Virus record (IMG/VR): IMGVR_UViG_3300021378_000014
Location: 1 to 64,000 of that record
DNA length: 64,000 bases
DNA from: a virus
Direction: 5' to 3' (one strand)
This document shows, in pieces, positions 44,424-51,795 of the stretch; position 1 is the first letter of the stretch, and each line of letters opens with the position of its first letter. The translations under genes were made by a program, and so were the position numbers. Below the pieces are notes generated by a model, which saw only the letters and a list, made by a program, of their open reading frames with translations, had not been told where the DNA came from and searched no databases.

Positions 44424-44657
44424 TTAAGCTATTCGTCTAACACTTAACGGCATAATCTTTTCTTTTAGAATCTTCCGATTATAAAGATTATCCGTTTCTT
44501 TTTTATTAATACAGCTAACTTCTACGTTAACTGTATCTTTTTCTTTATCGTAATTAAAGATTTTTTCTACTTTCCAATCACCTATCCCAGATTGGATCAT
44601 AGAGTGCATATGATGCACTTTCATAATAAAAGTTCTTGTTTTCTTTGAATTATTCAT
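44424..44657 (-). CDS. Small hypothetical early protein
   Basis: 77 residues from MNNSKKTRTFIMK, the start that follows the A-rich leader AAACAAAACAACA. Beta-like and basic (GDWKVEKIFNYDKEKDTVNVEVSCINKKETDN). Flanked on both sides by terminator-leader cassettes, so transcribed or exchanged as a unit. Function unknown. Confidence 0.55.
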   Translation of the reverse strand: MNNSKKTRTFIMKVHHMHSMIQSGIGDWKVEKIFNYDKEKDTVNVEVSCINKKETDNLYNRKILKEKIMPLSVRRIA

Positions 44658-44667
44658 TGTTGTTTTG

Positions 44668-44720
44668 TTTAAAAGATTAATAAAAAGAGTAGCAGTCATA
44701 AGACCACTACTCCTAATTCA
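44668..44720 (-). repeat. Terminator-leader cassette, copy 2
   Basis: Second copy, upstream of the 77-residue gene. Stem GAGTAG/CTACTC replaces GGGTAG/CTACCC of copy 1, so pairing is kept. Confidence 0.7.
44687..44712 (-). terminator. Intrinsic terminator
   Basis: GAGTAG-GGTC pairs with GAC-GCTACTC around a 4-base loop, followed by TTTTTATT. Downstream of the 215-residue gene. Confidence 0.8.
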
Positions 44721-44732
44721 TTAAATACTAGA

Positions 44733-45380
44733 CTACGGATTTACTTCTTCCAAATCTAGCTCTTCAGCAGGCACTTCTACTTTACTAGCAGATGGTACAT
44801 TAGATGTAGTCATCATGCTAACAAACATCTGTGTTGCTGCATTCTCGGTCATACGGCCAAGTTTACCTGCAACTTCAGCAGACGGAATGTAAGTAAAGCC
44901 AGTAATTGAAAGAAAAGTGCTGGTATAAGTACCAGTAACTTTACGGCCAGCTTTCTTTCCAGTATACGTTTCACCTTCGATATTAAGTTTAACATCAAGA
45001 GTAAATCGACCTTGGTCAATCGCGCCAGTTGTTGCAATACCCATGTGCGAAAAATTAGCGAAACGTGCATTTTTAGCTACAACATCGGCACGTCCAGGTG
45101 CTAACAAAATAGTGTCATGCTTTTCGCCGACGCACAAGCCACGAGCAAAGGTTTCATCCATATCATCAGGATCAATACCAATAGATACACGTGGCGCACC
45201 ATTTACCATATTAGGTATAATGCCTAATGTAGTAATGCCTACTGTTACTTGTGCAATACCAGTTGGATTGTCAATACGAAACTGCTTTATGTAAGCAGCC
45301 AACGCTGCTGCATAAGTTGCAGCATCTTCATCACTTAAAGCCGCTACTTGGGCTTTAGTAAGAAATTGAAATGTGTTCAT
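44733..45380 (-). CDS. Abundant-type early protein, unknown function
   Basis: 215 residues. An Ala-rich helical N-terminus (AALSDEDAATYAAALAAYIKQF), a beta-rich centre (AQVTVGITTLGIIP, PRVSIGIDPDD, RFTLDVKLNIEGETYTG) and an acidic end (VEVPAEELDLEEVNP). Like the genes at 26696 and 27598 it uses more C/G-ending codons, has its own terminator and an acidic tail, which suggests high expression and partner recruitment. A second SSB-like or DNA-binding role is possible; no family recognised. Confidence 0.65.
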   Translation of the reverse strand: MNTFQFLTKAQVAALSDEDAATYAAALAAYIKQFRIDNPTGIAQVTVGITTLGIIPNMVNGAPRVSIGIDPDDMDETFARGLCVGEKHDTILLAPGRADVVAKNARFANFSHMGIATTGAIDQGRFTLDVKLNIEGETYTGKKAGRKVTGTYTSTFLSITGFTYIPSAEVAGKLGRMTENAATQMFVSMMTTSNVPSASKVEVPAEELDLEEVNP

Positions 45381-45410
45381 ACTAAAAGTGTTTAAAGGTT
45401 AAAAAGAATA

Positions 45411-45492
45411 TGTCAAGTATTAGTAGGTGGTTTACGATTAAGGTTACGTCTAAACAGAGGAATATTACTATTGCTAGTAATATTCCTTACTG
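45411..45492. ncRNA. Structured intergenic element B
   Basis: Shares blocks with element A. A perfect 12-bp hairpin, AGGAATATTACT/AGTAATATTCCT, lies at 45458-45487 with a 6-base loop. Between the 70- and 215-residue genes. Confidence 0.45.
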
Positions 45493-45705
45493 TTAGAACT
45501 GTTGTACGTCAGTTAAGAGGCTCGCGCATACTTCAAATATAGCAATGCTATTAGTTATATAAACTAATACAGCAATACCAGATTTAAATTCAGAATGTAC
45601 TCTTTGGTTTAGTATTCTAACCGTTGTACCTCTAGCATAATGAGTACCGAGGGGTTTAGTACTAGTTCTGCAAGGTACAATATCGGCAGCTAGGTATCTG
45701 CGCAT
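45493..45705 (-). CDS. Small early protein, first gene of the minus-strand block
   Basis: 70 residues. The start follows ACAAAAA, a good Bacteroidota-type leader, directly below the folded RNA region at 45713. GTTVRILNQRVHSEFKSGIAVLVYITNSIAIFEV has an alternating strand pattern as in a small beta barrel. Function unknown; as the first early gene it could be a host takeover factor. Confidence 0.5.
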   Translation of the reverse strand: MRRYLAADIVPCRTSTKPLGTHYARGTTVRILNQRVHSEFKSGIAVLVYITNSIAIFEVCASLLTDVQQF

Positions 45706-45712
45706 TTTTTGT

Positions 45713-45869
45713 GAGAATTGCGGCTGTTTTTACCAACCAGATTGAAAATAAGGCACCTAAGAGCTGTTTTGAGCGACTTGAGGCAAGGGCTAAGGTATTA
45801 ATACCTGTTAGCGTTCCGTGTCAGCACAACAGCACAAAGGTGCCCATTTGAAATGAAAATCGCAATCTC
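45713..45869 (-). ncRNA. Multi-helix folded RNA candidate (early-operon leader)
   Basis: Nested helices, by eye: GAGAATTGCG (45713-45722) with CGCAATCTC (45861-45869); AAAT/ATTT; GGCACCT (45752-45758) with AGGTGCC (45838-45844); GCTGTT (45763-45768) with AACAGC (45828-45833). Inside are three hairpins: CTTG/CAAG (45777-45787), GCTAA-GGTAT/ATACC-TTAGC (45789-45812) and GTG/CAC (45818-45827). On the minus strand it ends 8 bases before the first early start codon. Strand is inferred from that position. Confidence 0.6.
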
Positions 45870-45911
45870 GATGCCTATTAGTATAGATGATCGAGATTTA
45901 ACGACTAATAG
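45864..45911. promoter_or_regulatory. Crossing helices: pseudoknot or switch
   Basis: AATCTCGAT (45864-45872) pairs with ATCGAGATT (45890-45898), and CTATTAGT (45875-45882) with ACTAATAG (45904-45911). The two perfect helices interleave. The first competes with the outer helix of the 45713 fold. Confidence 0.5.
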
Positions 45912-45920
45912 TAAACAATC

Positions 45921-45943
45921 AAGCATTGTATTAATACAATACT
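45921..45943. promoter_or_regulatory. Palindrome
   Basis: AAG-ATTGTATTAATACAAT-CTT, a perfect 16-base palindrome with extended arms. Possible operator or cruciform in the control region. Confidence 0.4.
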
Positions 45944-46166
45944 TGTTAGAATTTAAAATAGAGTGAAGTATCTAAGCATTTGTGAATCTAGTGATAGATT
46001 ACAACTACTTAGAATTAATAATAATAAGATGTAGATCACCATTGCCAGGGCAAGGATCAAGACATTTCTACATATTAATTCCCCAAAAAACTTTTGTTAA
46101 AGTTGCTATAGGGGATACTTCAACTCCAAACATTAGTAGGGGGTTGATGTTATGGTGGGTCACGAC

Positions 46167-46460
46167 CCCTCTGTTAAAACATAACCCAAAAATTTTAAAC
46201 ATAATTTTTTAAAATCAAATTATAACTAATCTTTAACTTACTGTTAAAACTTCCCTTAAAAAATATACTATAAAAATTTTTAAAACTAATTTCTAACTTA
46301 ATTTTTTACTTATAGTTAAACCTACTGTTAAAACATAACCTAATAATCTTACAACTAGTCCAACTATTAATATTCCACATATACCTCCAAACATCACCAA
46401 ACATACCCTTATTATATAACGTTATATAACGTTACAACAAGTCTTAACTTATCTTTTACT
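46167..46460. repeat. AT-rich repeat tract, possible origin
   Basis: CTGTTAAAACATAACC occurs at about 46171 and 46323, with a shorter CTGTTAAAAC-TTCCC between. Then TATATAACGT is repeated in tandem near 46415-46440. Strong strand bias (few G). Resembles an origin with unwinding element, but this is inference. Confidence 0.4.
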
Positions 46461-46543
46461 CACGATATTCTTACTATATCTTATAATGTGTATATTTACA
46501 TAGAAAATAATCTACAATTAATTTTACAACTAAAAACTAAACA

Positions 46544-46963
46544 ATGAATTTTGATAGAGTTGATGATAAACTAATTATTAAAATGCAAGAACGGTTAAAT
46601 CAAAACCGGCTAGTACCTTTGAGTGTAGAACAAATTAAAGCAGTAATACGAGGACAAAGTGCTTCTATAAAAGCTGCTATTGAAATAGGAGTACCTATTC
46701 GTTTATTGTATACTGGTAGTTTTACTTTAAAACCTGCAGTACTATTAAGACAAAATCAAGGAAGAACTTTTACGGGAATTACTGATGATTTAAATTTAAT
46801 GGAAGATAAGAAAGTAAGTAAAAAACTAACGGCCTCTAAAGCTGAAGAATTAACTAGACTAGAAGGAGTACTTAAATATAAATATACAGTTGCTCCTGAA
46901 GCTAAATCAAGTTTCTTATCTGAACTTAATAAAAACAAGTCTATTACTCAACGTAGAAACTAA
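46544..46963 (+). CDS. Hypothetical protein, first rightward gene
   Basis: 139 residues. Basic and helical: LSVEQIKAVIRGQSASIKAAIEIGVPIRLLYTGSFTLK may form a helix-turn-helix-like unit followed by a strand. The last 60 residues are charged. It starts after a long A-rich leader. Could be a late regulator or packaging factor; no family recognised. Confidence 0.6.
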   Translation: MNFDRVDDKLIIKMQERLNQNRLVPLSVEQIKAVIRGQSASIKAAIEIGVPIRLLYTGSFTLKPAVLLRQNQGRTFTGITDDLNLMEDKKVSKKLTASKAEELTRLEGVLKYKYTVAPEAKSSFLSELNKNKSITQRRN

Positions 46964-46970
46964 TAATAAC

Positions 46971-47001
46971 TTGCATTATATACTAGAACACCTTATCTTT
47001 G
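46971..47001 (+). promoter_or_regulatory. Bacteroidota-type promoter
   Basis: TTG at 46971-46973, 20 bases, then TATCTTTG at 46994-47001, a full TAnnTTTG match. About 55 bases upstream of the next start codon. Likely drives the packaging genes through the host RNA polymerase. Confidence 0.5.
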
Positions 47002-47056
47002 TACTATACTTAACGAATTAAGTATTTAATCTTTTAAATCAAAATTGATATGTGTT

Positions 47057-47263
47057 ATGAAAACTTTGCAAATTACAGATTGTATTTTTAATCGTTATTC
47101 TGGTTTTTACGTCCAGAATAAGGGTGTATCACCAAATGACGCTTATAAGTTTGTAATGAACGCTAGGCTTCGTAATATAAATGATTTCAATATTGCTCGA
47201 ATGGTTAAAGTGCAAGTTGGTGATAGTATAGAATCTTTATTGAATCTACTTACTAAAGTATAA
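47057..47263 (+). CDS. Small hypothetical protein
   Basis: 68 residues from MKTLQITDCIF; a Met four codons upstream is possible. Pattern of strand-helix-strand (FVMNARLRNINDFNIARMVKVQVGDSIESLLNLL). Follows the promoter at 46971. Function unknown. Confidence 0.5.
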   Translation: MKTLQITDCIFNRYSGFYVQNKGVSPNDAYKFVMNARLRNINDFNIARMVKVQVGDSIESLLNLLTKV

Positions 47264-47272
47264 CTACTACAA

Positions 47273-47965
47273 ATGAAACTATTTAAAGTTGATGTACTAC
47301 AAGGAACAATAGAGTTCCTGGAGAATGAGTTTGGGGCCATACGAGAATTTAAAGCGGTAATGTCAAAACTGCGAAAGGTACAAGGCGACTCACAAGGTCG
47401 GTACAAGTTGCAGAACAAACGAGAACTACTATATATATTCTTTATGGCCGACTGGACTGGAGCTAATCCTTATCATAGTTTAACTGAAGTAGAACGGCAT
47501 CATAAAGCTGTTGAGGCTGCTGGGTTAGAACGTGGTTATGTTCCTGATGAGATAGTTCTTGATGCTTGTAATAAGTATATTGAACTACAGCAAGAAATGT
47601 CACCTACTACTAAGATTCTTGTTTCTCTTAAACGTAATATGCAACAAAGTAGTAATTACTTTGAAGGACTTGCTGAAGAGAATGAAAAACTTATTAATGT
47701 TAAGAAAAGTTTAACTCTTGAATTAGGAGGACAAACTGATGCAACATTATTAGAAAGTATTAGTGAGATTAATAAGATGTTACAAAGTAATATCTCTGCT
47801 GCTCAAAAATTTACAGTTAGTCTTGAACAAGCTATTGAAAAAATAGATAAACTTCAAGATAAAGCTAGATTTGAAATGACTAATAGCCGTCGGATAACTG
47901 GCGGTGGTGATTTGAACAATAGAGAACTTCCCAGTAATAGAGAAGATATTTCGGGTAATAGATAA
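47273..47965 (+). CDS. Coiled-coil protein upstream of terminase (small-terminase candidate)
   Basis: 230 residues. The N-terminal 100 residues are helical with aromatic residues (LYIFFMADWTGANPYHSLTEVERHHKAVEAAGL). A long coiled coil (110-200) and a polar tail follow. Position before nuclease and TerL, size, and coiled coil fit a small terminase subunit, but there is no sequence signature. Codons for about residues 10-65 are markedly GC-richer than the rest. The tail PSNREDISGN is encoded by a motif copy. Confidence 0.55.
   Translation: MKLFKVDVLQGTIEFLENEFGAIREFKAVMSKLRKVQGDSQGRYKLQNKRELLYIFFMADWTGANPYHSLTEVERHHKAVEAAGLERGYVPDEIVLDACNKYIELQQEMSPTTKILVSLKRNMQQSSNYFEGLAEENEKLINVKKSLTLELGGQTDATLLESISEINKMLQSNISAAQKFTVSLEQAIEKIDKLQDKARFEMTNSRRITGGGDLNNRELPSNREDISGNR
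47928..47941 (+). repeat. Copy of dispersed 14-base motif (exact)
   Basis: At the 3' end of the gene at 47273, read as PSNRE. Pairs over 11 bp with the inverted copy at 47986. Confidence 0.8.
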
Positions 47966-47974
47966 TGATACTAA

Positions 47975-47996
47975 CCAGTAATATTCCTATTACTGG
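47975..47996 (+). terminator. Hairpin built from motif halves
   Basis: CCAGTAATA, 4-base loop TTCC, TATTACTGG: a perfect 9-bp stem just after the stop of the 230-residue gene, containing most of the inverted motif copy. Terminator-like position but no T-run. Confidence 0.45.
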
Positions 47997-47999
47997 GAA
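47986..47999 (-). repeat. Copy of dispersed 14-base motif (one mismatch)
   Basis: Intergenic. Can pair either with 47930-47940 (11 bp) or with 47975-47983 (9 bp). Confidence 0.75.
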
Positions 48000-48041
48000 A
48001 GATTTCTTAACTTTAATTATTAATTAATTAAATTAGAACTC

Positions 48042-48215
48042 ATGAAAGGCGATAAAAAGAAACAACTAATACCACAAACAACTAGAACTAAAGCAGTACG
48101 AGAAGTTGAAGAGGCAATTAGAGATAATAAGATAAGTAAACAATTTGTTAAAGATCACCTTTGTTCTGATCCTAATTGTAAAACTTGTAACGCTTTTCGT
48201 GCAGTAATAAAATAA
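48042..48215 (+). CDS. Small zinc-binding hypothetical protein
   Basis: 57 residues: a basic helical N-terminus (MKGDKKKQLIPQTT...VREVEEAIRDN), then DHLCSDPNCKTCNAF with three Cys and a His that could hold one zinc. Six bases before the nuclease gene. Function unknown. Confidence 0.5.
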   Translation: MKGDKKKQLIPQTTRTKAVREVEEAIRDNKISKQFVKDHLCSDPNCKTCNAFRAVIK

Positions 48216-48221
48216 TGAATT

Positions 48222-49274
48222 ATGACAATGCAACAACGTACTATTACGTTTGATCCTGGACCGCATACTTATACTGATGAAACTGGTGCTCCTTATATTA
48301 GTGTTACTACTTTAATTGGTAGTGTAGAGCCTGAGTATCCTGCAAGATTTTGGGCTATGTATAGAGCTGTAGATCAAGTAGGTATATATAAGCCTAGACC
48401 TTTTTTAGAACATGATAGTATCGAAGTTACATTTAGAGGTAAAAGGATTAAATTTGGATTAGATGCTCTTTACAACGGAGTTATACCGTTAAACAAATCA
48501 GCAGCTAGTATTAATGCTGAATGGGAAGAAGAAAAAGATTTAGCTTGTGAATGGGGTACTAATAAACATGATTACCTTGAAGGTTGTATTAATAAATTTG
48601 CTACCACAAATTATGTAAATGTACACGAGATATACGAACGTAGTAACTCTTTAGGTTTTGCTTATAAAGTTACTAATATGGAAGAGCTGGAAGCTAGTCC
48701 ATTACGTTTAATGTATCCTACTATTTATGAGCAAATTGCTCGTTATATTAAAGCTGGATGGATAGCGTATGCAGAGAAACGTATATATTCTAGTATTCAT
48801 AAAGTAGCCGGAACAATTGATTTATTATTAGTTAAAAATGGTAAGTTTCTTATTATTGATTGGAAAACCAATAAAGATAAGTTAACTTGGGAAGCTGGTT
48901 ATTATAAGAAAGAGTGGAACGCTGATCGTAGCCGTAAAGTTAAAACTAGTGAGTTTATTAAACGTAACGATTGTTTTCTTTTTCCATTAAATAAACTACC
49001 ATTATGTAAAGGTAATATTTACACACTTCAACTTTCACTATATACTTATATATGTGAACTATGGGGATTAAAAAGTGTAGGTACTTTACTTTGTCATATA
49101 CGACCACATCTATCTAACGATGGAGAAGTGCTGTATGAAGCTGATGGTATTACTCGTAAAGAACATGAACCTGAATTTTATAAGATTGCTTATAAGAAAG
49201 CTGAGGTTGCCCGGTTATTATCTTGGCGATTAGGCGAAATACACCGTTTTCAGCAACCTGAATTTAGTATCTGA
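48222..49274 (+). CDS. PD-(D/E)XK exonuclease (Cas4/RecB-like)
   Basis: 350 residues. EWGTNKHDYLE (His-containing motif I), AGTIDLLLV with Asp near 200, IIDWKTNK (D-x-K near 213-215) and QLSLYTYICEL downstream match RecB-type nuclease domains. Such phage nucleases act in DNA processing or recombination. Its place just before the terminase suggests a role in genome maturation. The first 100 residues carry phage-specific additions. Start could be the second Met two codons in. Confidence 0.8.
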   Translation: MTMQQRTITFDPGPHTYTDETGAPYISVTTLIGSVEPEYPARFWAMYRAVDQVGIYKPRPFLEHDSIEVTFRGKRIKFGLDALYNGVIPLNKSAASINAEWEEEKDLACEWGTNKHDYLEGCINKFATTNYVNVHEIYERSNSLGFAYKVTNMEELEASPLRLMYPTIYEQIARYIKAGWIAYAEKRIYSSIHKVAGTIDLLLVKNGKFLIIDWKTNKDKLTWEAGYYKKEWNADRSRKVKTSEFIKRNDCFLFPLNKLPLCKGNIYTLQLSLYTYICELWGLKSVGTLLCHIRPHLSNDGEVLYEADGITRKEHEPEFYKIAYKKAEVARLLSWRLGEIHRFQQPEFSI

Positions 49275-49352
49275 CCATTAGTATGGGATTGATAGTCAAA
49301 TTCACTGGTACAGCTCAAAACAACGTATAAAGGAATTGGATGTGAGGATTTG

Positions 49353-49392
49353 GTATATTTCAGCCCGGCGGTCTAACTGTCGGGCTTTTTTT
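49353..49392 (+). terminator. Intrinsic terminator
   Basis: AGCCCG-GGT pairs with ACT-CGGGCT, followed by T7. Ends the nuclease transcript before the terminase gene. Confidence 0.85.
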
Positions 49393-49449
49393 GTACCTAG
49401 TGTAATAAGAAATAAAACTATTATAAAATATTAAATTAGAAACGATGTT

Positions 49450-51765
49450 ATGAATCCTTTTAGTACTACGCTTGAAGAAGAGAAAGCGAATAATAATCCA
49501 GCACATTCTTTTAGGTGGGTAGCTAATAACTTTGAAAAGACTGGGCTTTATCGTACTGAAGATATTACTTTTGCTAATACCGATATAATTAAAGAAGCAA
49601 GTAGGCATTTTCAAAAATACGGTATTTACAATGATATTGATCCTAAAACTGATCCTATTGCTTTTTCGAGGTGGTGGGATAGATGGGAATATCGACGTAA
49701 ACATGGAATGGTAGTTAATTGTAAATTAGATAAATCTGGAGGTAATTCAGATAAAGATTTGCAACCTCTTTGGATTCCTGGTAAAATGGTAGGTCTTATG
49801 AATTTCGGACCCATTCTTCGTACTGCTGATCCTGATGATCTAACTATATTAGATGCTAATACTGCTACGTTAGATCAACGTAAAAGACTAGGGATTGATG
49901 AAGAAATGGAACAACTATTTAGTAAAATCAAAGTAAACGAAACTGCTGATATTACACATGACTTTATGGATTTCTGGGATGGTCACTTTCATTATTGGGT
50001 TGCTCAAGATTTTAGTGAACGTATTGGATTAGATATGGTTGTAGTTAAAGCCCGACGTAAAGGTTTTAGTTATATAGGTGCGTGGGATGCTTGGGATGAA
50101 GTTTACATGAATCCTTTTATTAGTATCTTTTTAGTAGCTTATGATATGAAATATCTTACAGCTTCTGGTGGTCTTTTTTCGTTAGTTCAACAGTATTTTA
50201 ACTTTGAACAAAAATATACAGACTGGCGTAAACGTACACTTAGTAAAACTAAAGATCATATTAAGTTTGGATTTACATTTACTGGCGATCAAGAAGAGTA
50301 TGGTTTCCTAAGTAGTATTACTTGTTTTTCTGCTATGGATAATCCAGATTGTTTACGTGGTAAAATGGCTAAAAAGATTAAATGGGAAGAAACAGGTACG
50401 TTTCCTAATCTACAACAGACAAGAGAAATTGCATATTCGGCTGCTGAAGCTGGGGGATACAAACTTGGACATAGCACTTATTGGGGTACTGCTGGTAGTA
50501 AAGATGGAGATTATGGTCCACTTCGTAGTGCTTTTTATAAACCTATTAGTTTTGAAGCTTTACCGTTTGATAATATTTGGGATATTAATAAAGAAGGTAC
50601 AGAAGCTGCTTTATTCTTTGGTCAACTTCAAAATCTAGTTTATGATAAAGATGGTAATACAGATATAGAAGCCGGTAAACAATTCCATTTACGTAAAACA
50701 GAAAGAGCACGTAATAGTAAAACTGCTAGTCAATTCCAGCAATGGTCTGCTGAAAGAGCTACTACTCCTGCTGAAGCTTTGAACAGACAAGGTGATAATA
50801 TCTTTTCTGCTTTAGCGGGCAGACTACAAATGCAAGTTGATCGTTTAGATATAGACCCTGTACTTAAATCAATTGGTCGTTGTGGAAGATTAGAAGAAAC
50901 AACTAGTGGTATTCGTTTAATTACAAACGAAGAATTAAAACTACAAGGTAAACCTTATCATCTACCAATTAATGATACACCTGAAGCTTTAAGTAGAGAT
51001 ATGGATATGCATGGTTGTGTAGTTGAATGGTTTAGTCCACATACTATATCTTATGTTGATCCTCATGATCCATTCTCTTTTACTGGGAAAGTAAATTCAG
51101 TTGTACCCAAAGGATTATACTATATTTGGCATGATCCGTATGCAACTGATAAAGATAGTACTCAAATTACTATTAAAGATTCTCTTGGTGTTGCTTATGT
51201 ATACGAAAAAGCAAACGGATTTACTCCGAGTAAAGGTGATCGTATAGTAGCTAGTTGGATTGGTAGACCTGATACAACTGATGGTTATAACTCTCAACTT
51301 TTACTTTTATGTAAGTATTATAATACAATAGATGGTTTACTTTTTGAGAATGACCGAGGTGATGTTTATCCTTATTTTAAACATCATAAAGCTTTACGTT
51401 ATTTAATGGAAGAACCTGAAATGTTAACACTTAAAGAACTTAGTGGTAAGACAGGTAGAAATTATGGTTTATCTATTGGTAAAAACTTTAGACGTAAAGC
51501 GGAAGGTGCTCGTATGCTTAAAGATATGCTTAGTTCAGTATTTAGTAAAAATCAAGAAACTAATATTGAAACTACGTTTATAGAGTATATATACTGTAAA
51601 CGTTTATTGAAAGAGTTATTACGATGGAATAAAGATGGTAACTTTGATTGTGTTTCTGCTTGTATTGTAGGTCAATTTATGATTAGAGAAATAGAAGAAA
51701 GAGAAACAGAAACTGAAGATACATTTAAAGAAGTAGATGATTTCTTTACGCGTGCTCATTTTTAA
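49450..51765 (+). CDS. terL: Terminase large subunit
   Basis: 771 residues. ATPase: VVVKARRKGFSYIGAWDAWDE (Walker A-like, about 195-215) and KIKWEETGTF (Walker B and catalytic Glu, about 308-318). Nuclease: IWHDPYATDKDSTQ (first catalytic Asp near 559), GLLFENDRGD later, and a C-terminal acidic region. It packages DNA into the prohead through the portal and cuts concatemers. Long for a TerL but normal for crAss-like phages. A motif copy encodes FTGK near 545. Confidence 0.92.
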   Translation: MNPFSTTLEEEKANNNPAHSFRWVANNFEKTGLYRTEDITFANTDIIKEASRHFQKYGIYNDIDPKTDPIAFSRWWDRWEYRRKHGMVVNCKLDKSGGNSDKDLQPLWIPGKMVGLMNFGPILRTADPDDLTILDANTATLDQRKRLGIDEEMEQLFSKIKVNETADITHDFMDFWDGHFHYWVAQDFSERIGLDMVVVKARRKGFSYIGAWDAWDEVYMNPFISIFLVAYDMKYLTASGGLFSLVQQYFNFEQKYTDWRKRTLSKTKDHIKFGFTFTGDQEEYGFLSSITCFSAMDNPDCLRGKMAKKIKWEETGTFPNLQQTREIAYSAAEAGGYKLGHSTYWGTAGSKDGDYGPLRSAFYKPISFEALPFDNIWDINKEGTEAALFFGQLQNLVYDKDGNTDIEAGKQFHLRKTERARNSKTASQFQQWSAERATTPAEALNRQGDNIFSALAGRLQMQVDRLDIDPVLKSIGRCGRLEETTSGIRLITNEELKLQGKPYHLPINDTPEALSRDMDMHGCVVEWFSPHTISYVDPHDPFSFTGKVNSVVPKGLYYIWHDPYATDKDSTQITIKDSLGVAYVYEKANGFTPSKGDRIVASWIGRPDTTDGYNSQLLLLCKYYNTIDGLLFENDRGDVYPYFKHHKALRYLMEEPEMLTLKELSGKTGRNYGLSIGKNFRRKAEGARMLKDMLSSVFSKNQETNIETTFIEYIYCKRLLKELLRWNKDGNFDCVSACIVGQFMIREIEERETETEDTFKEVDDFFTRAHF
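51076..51089 (-). repeat. Copy of dispersed 14-base motif (one mismatch)
   Basis: Within terL, read as SFTGK. TTTACT/AGTAAA can form an alternative small stem. Confidence 0.7.
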
Positions 51766-51795
51766 AGTTACTAAATAATTAAAACTAATAATGTA

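Larger units (their letters stand above)
45706..46543. other. Divergent control region without genes
   Basis: 838 bases between the leftward early and rightward late genes. The left part (45713-45911) is GC-richer and highly foldable. The right part (46170-46500) is very AT-rich, with repeated CTGTTAAAACATAAC words and a TATATAACGT tandem. Promoters for both directions and possibly the replication origin are expected here; no ORF is convincing. Confidence 0.6.

Noticed and set aside
45982-46212. Plus-strand ORF in the control region
   Set aside because: No suitable leader, low-complexity product, and it runs into the AT-rich repeat tract.
49360-49704. Minus-strand ORF over the terminase start
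   Set aside because: It is antisense to terL, which has clear ATPase and nuclease motifs.
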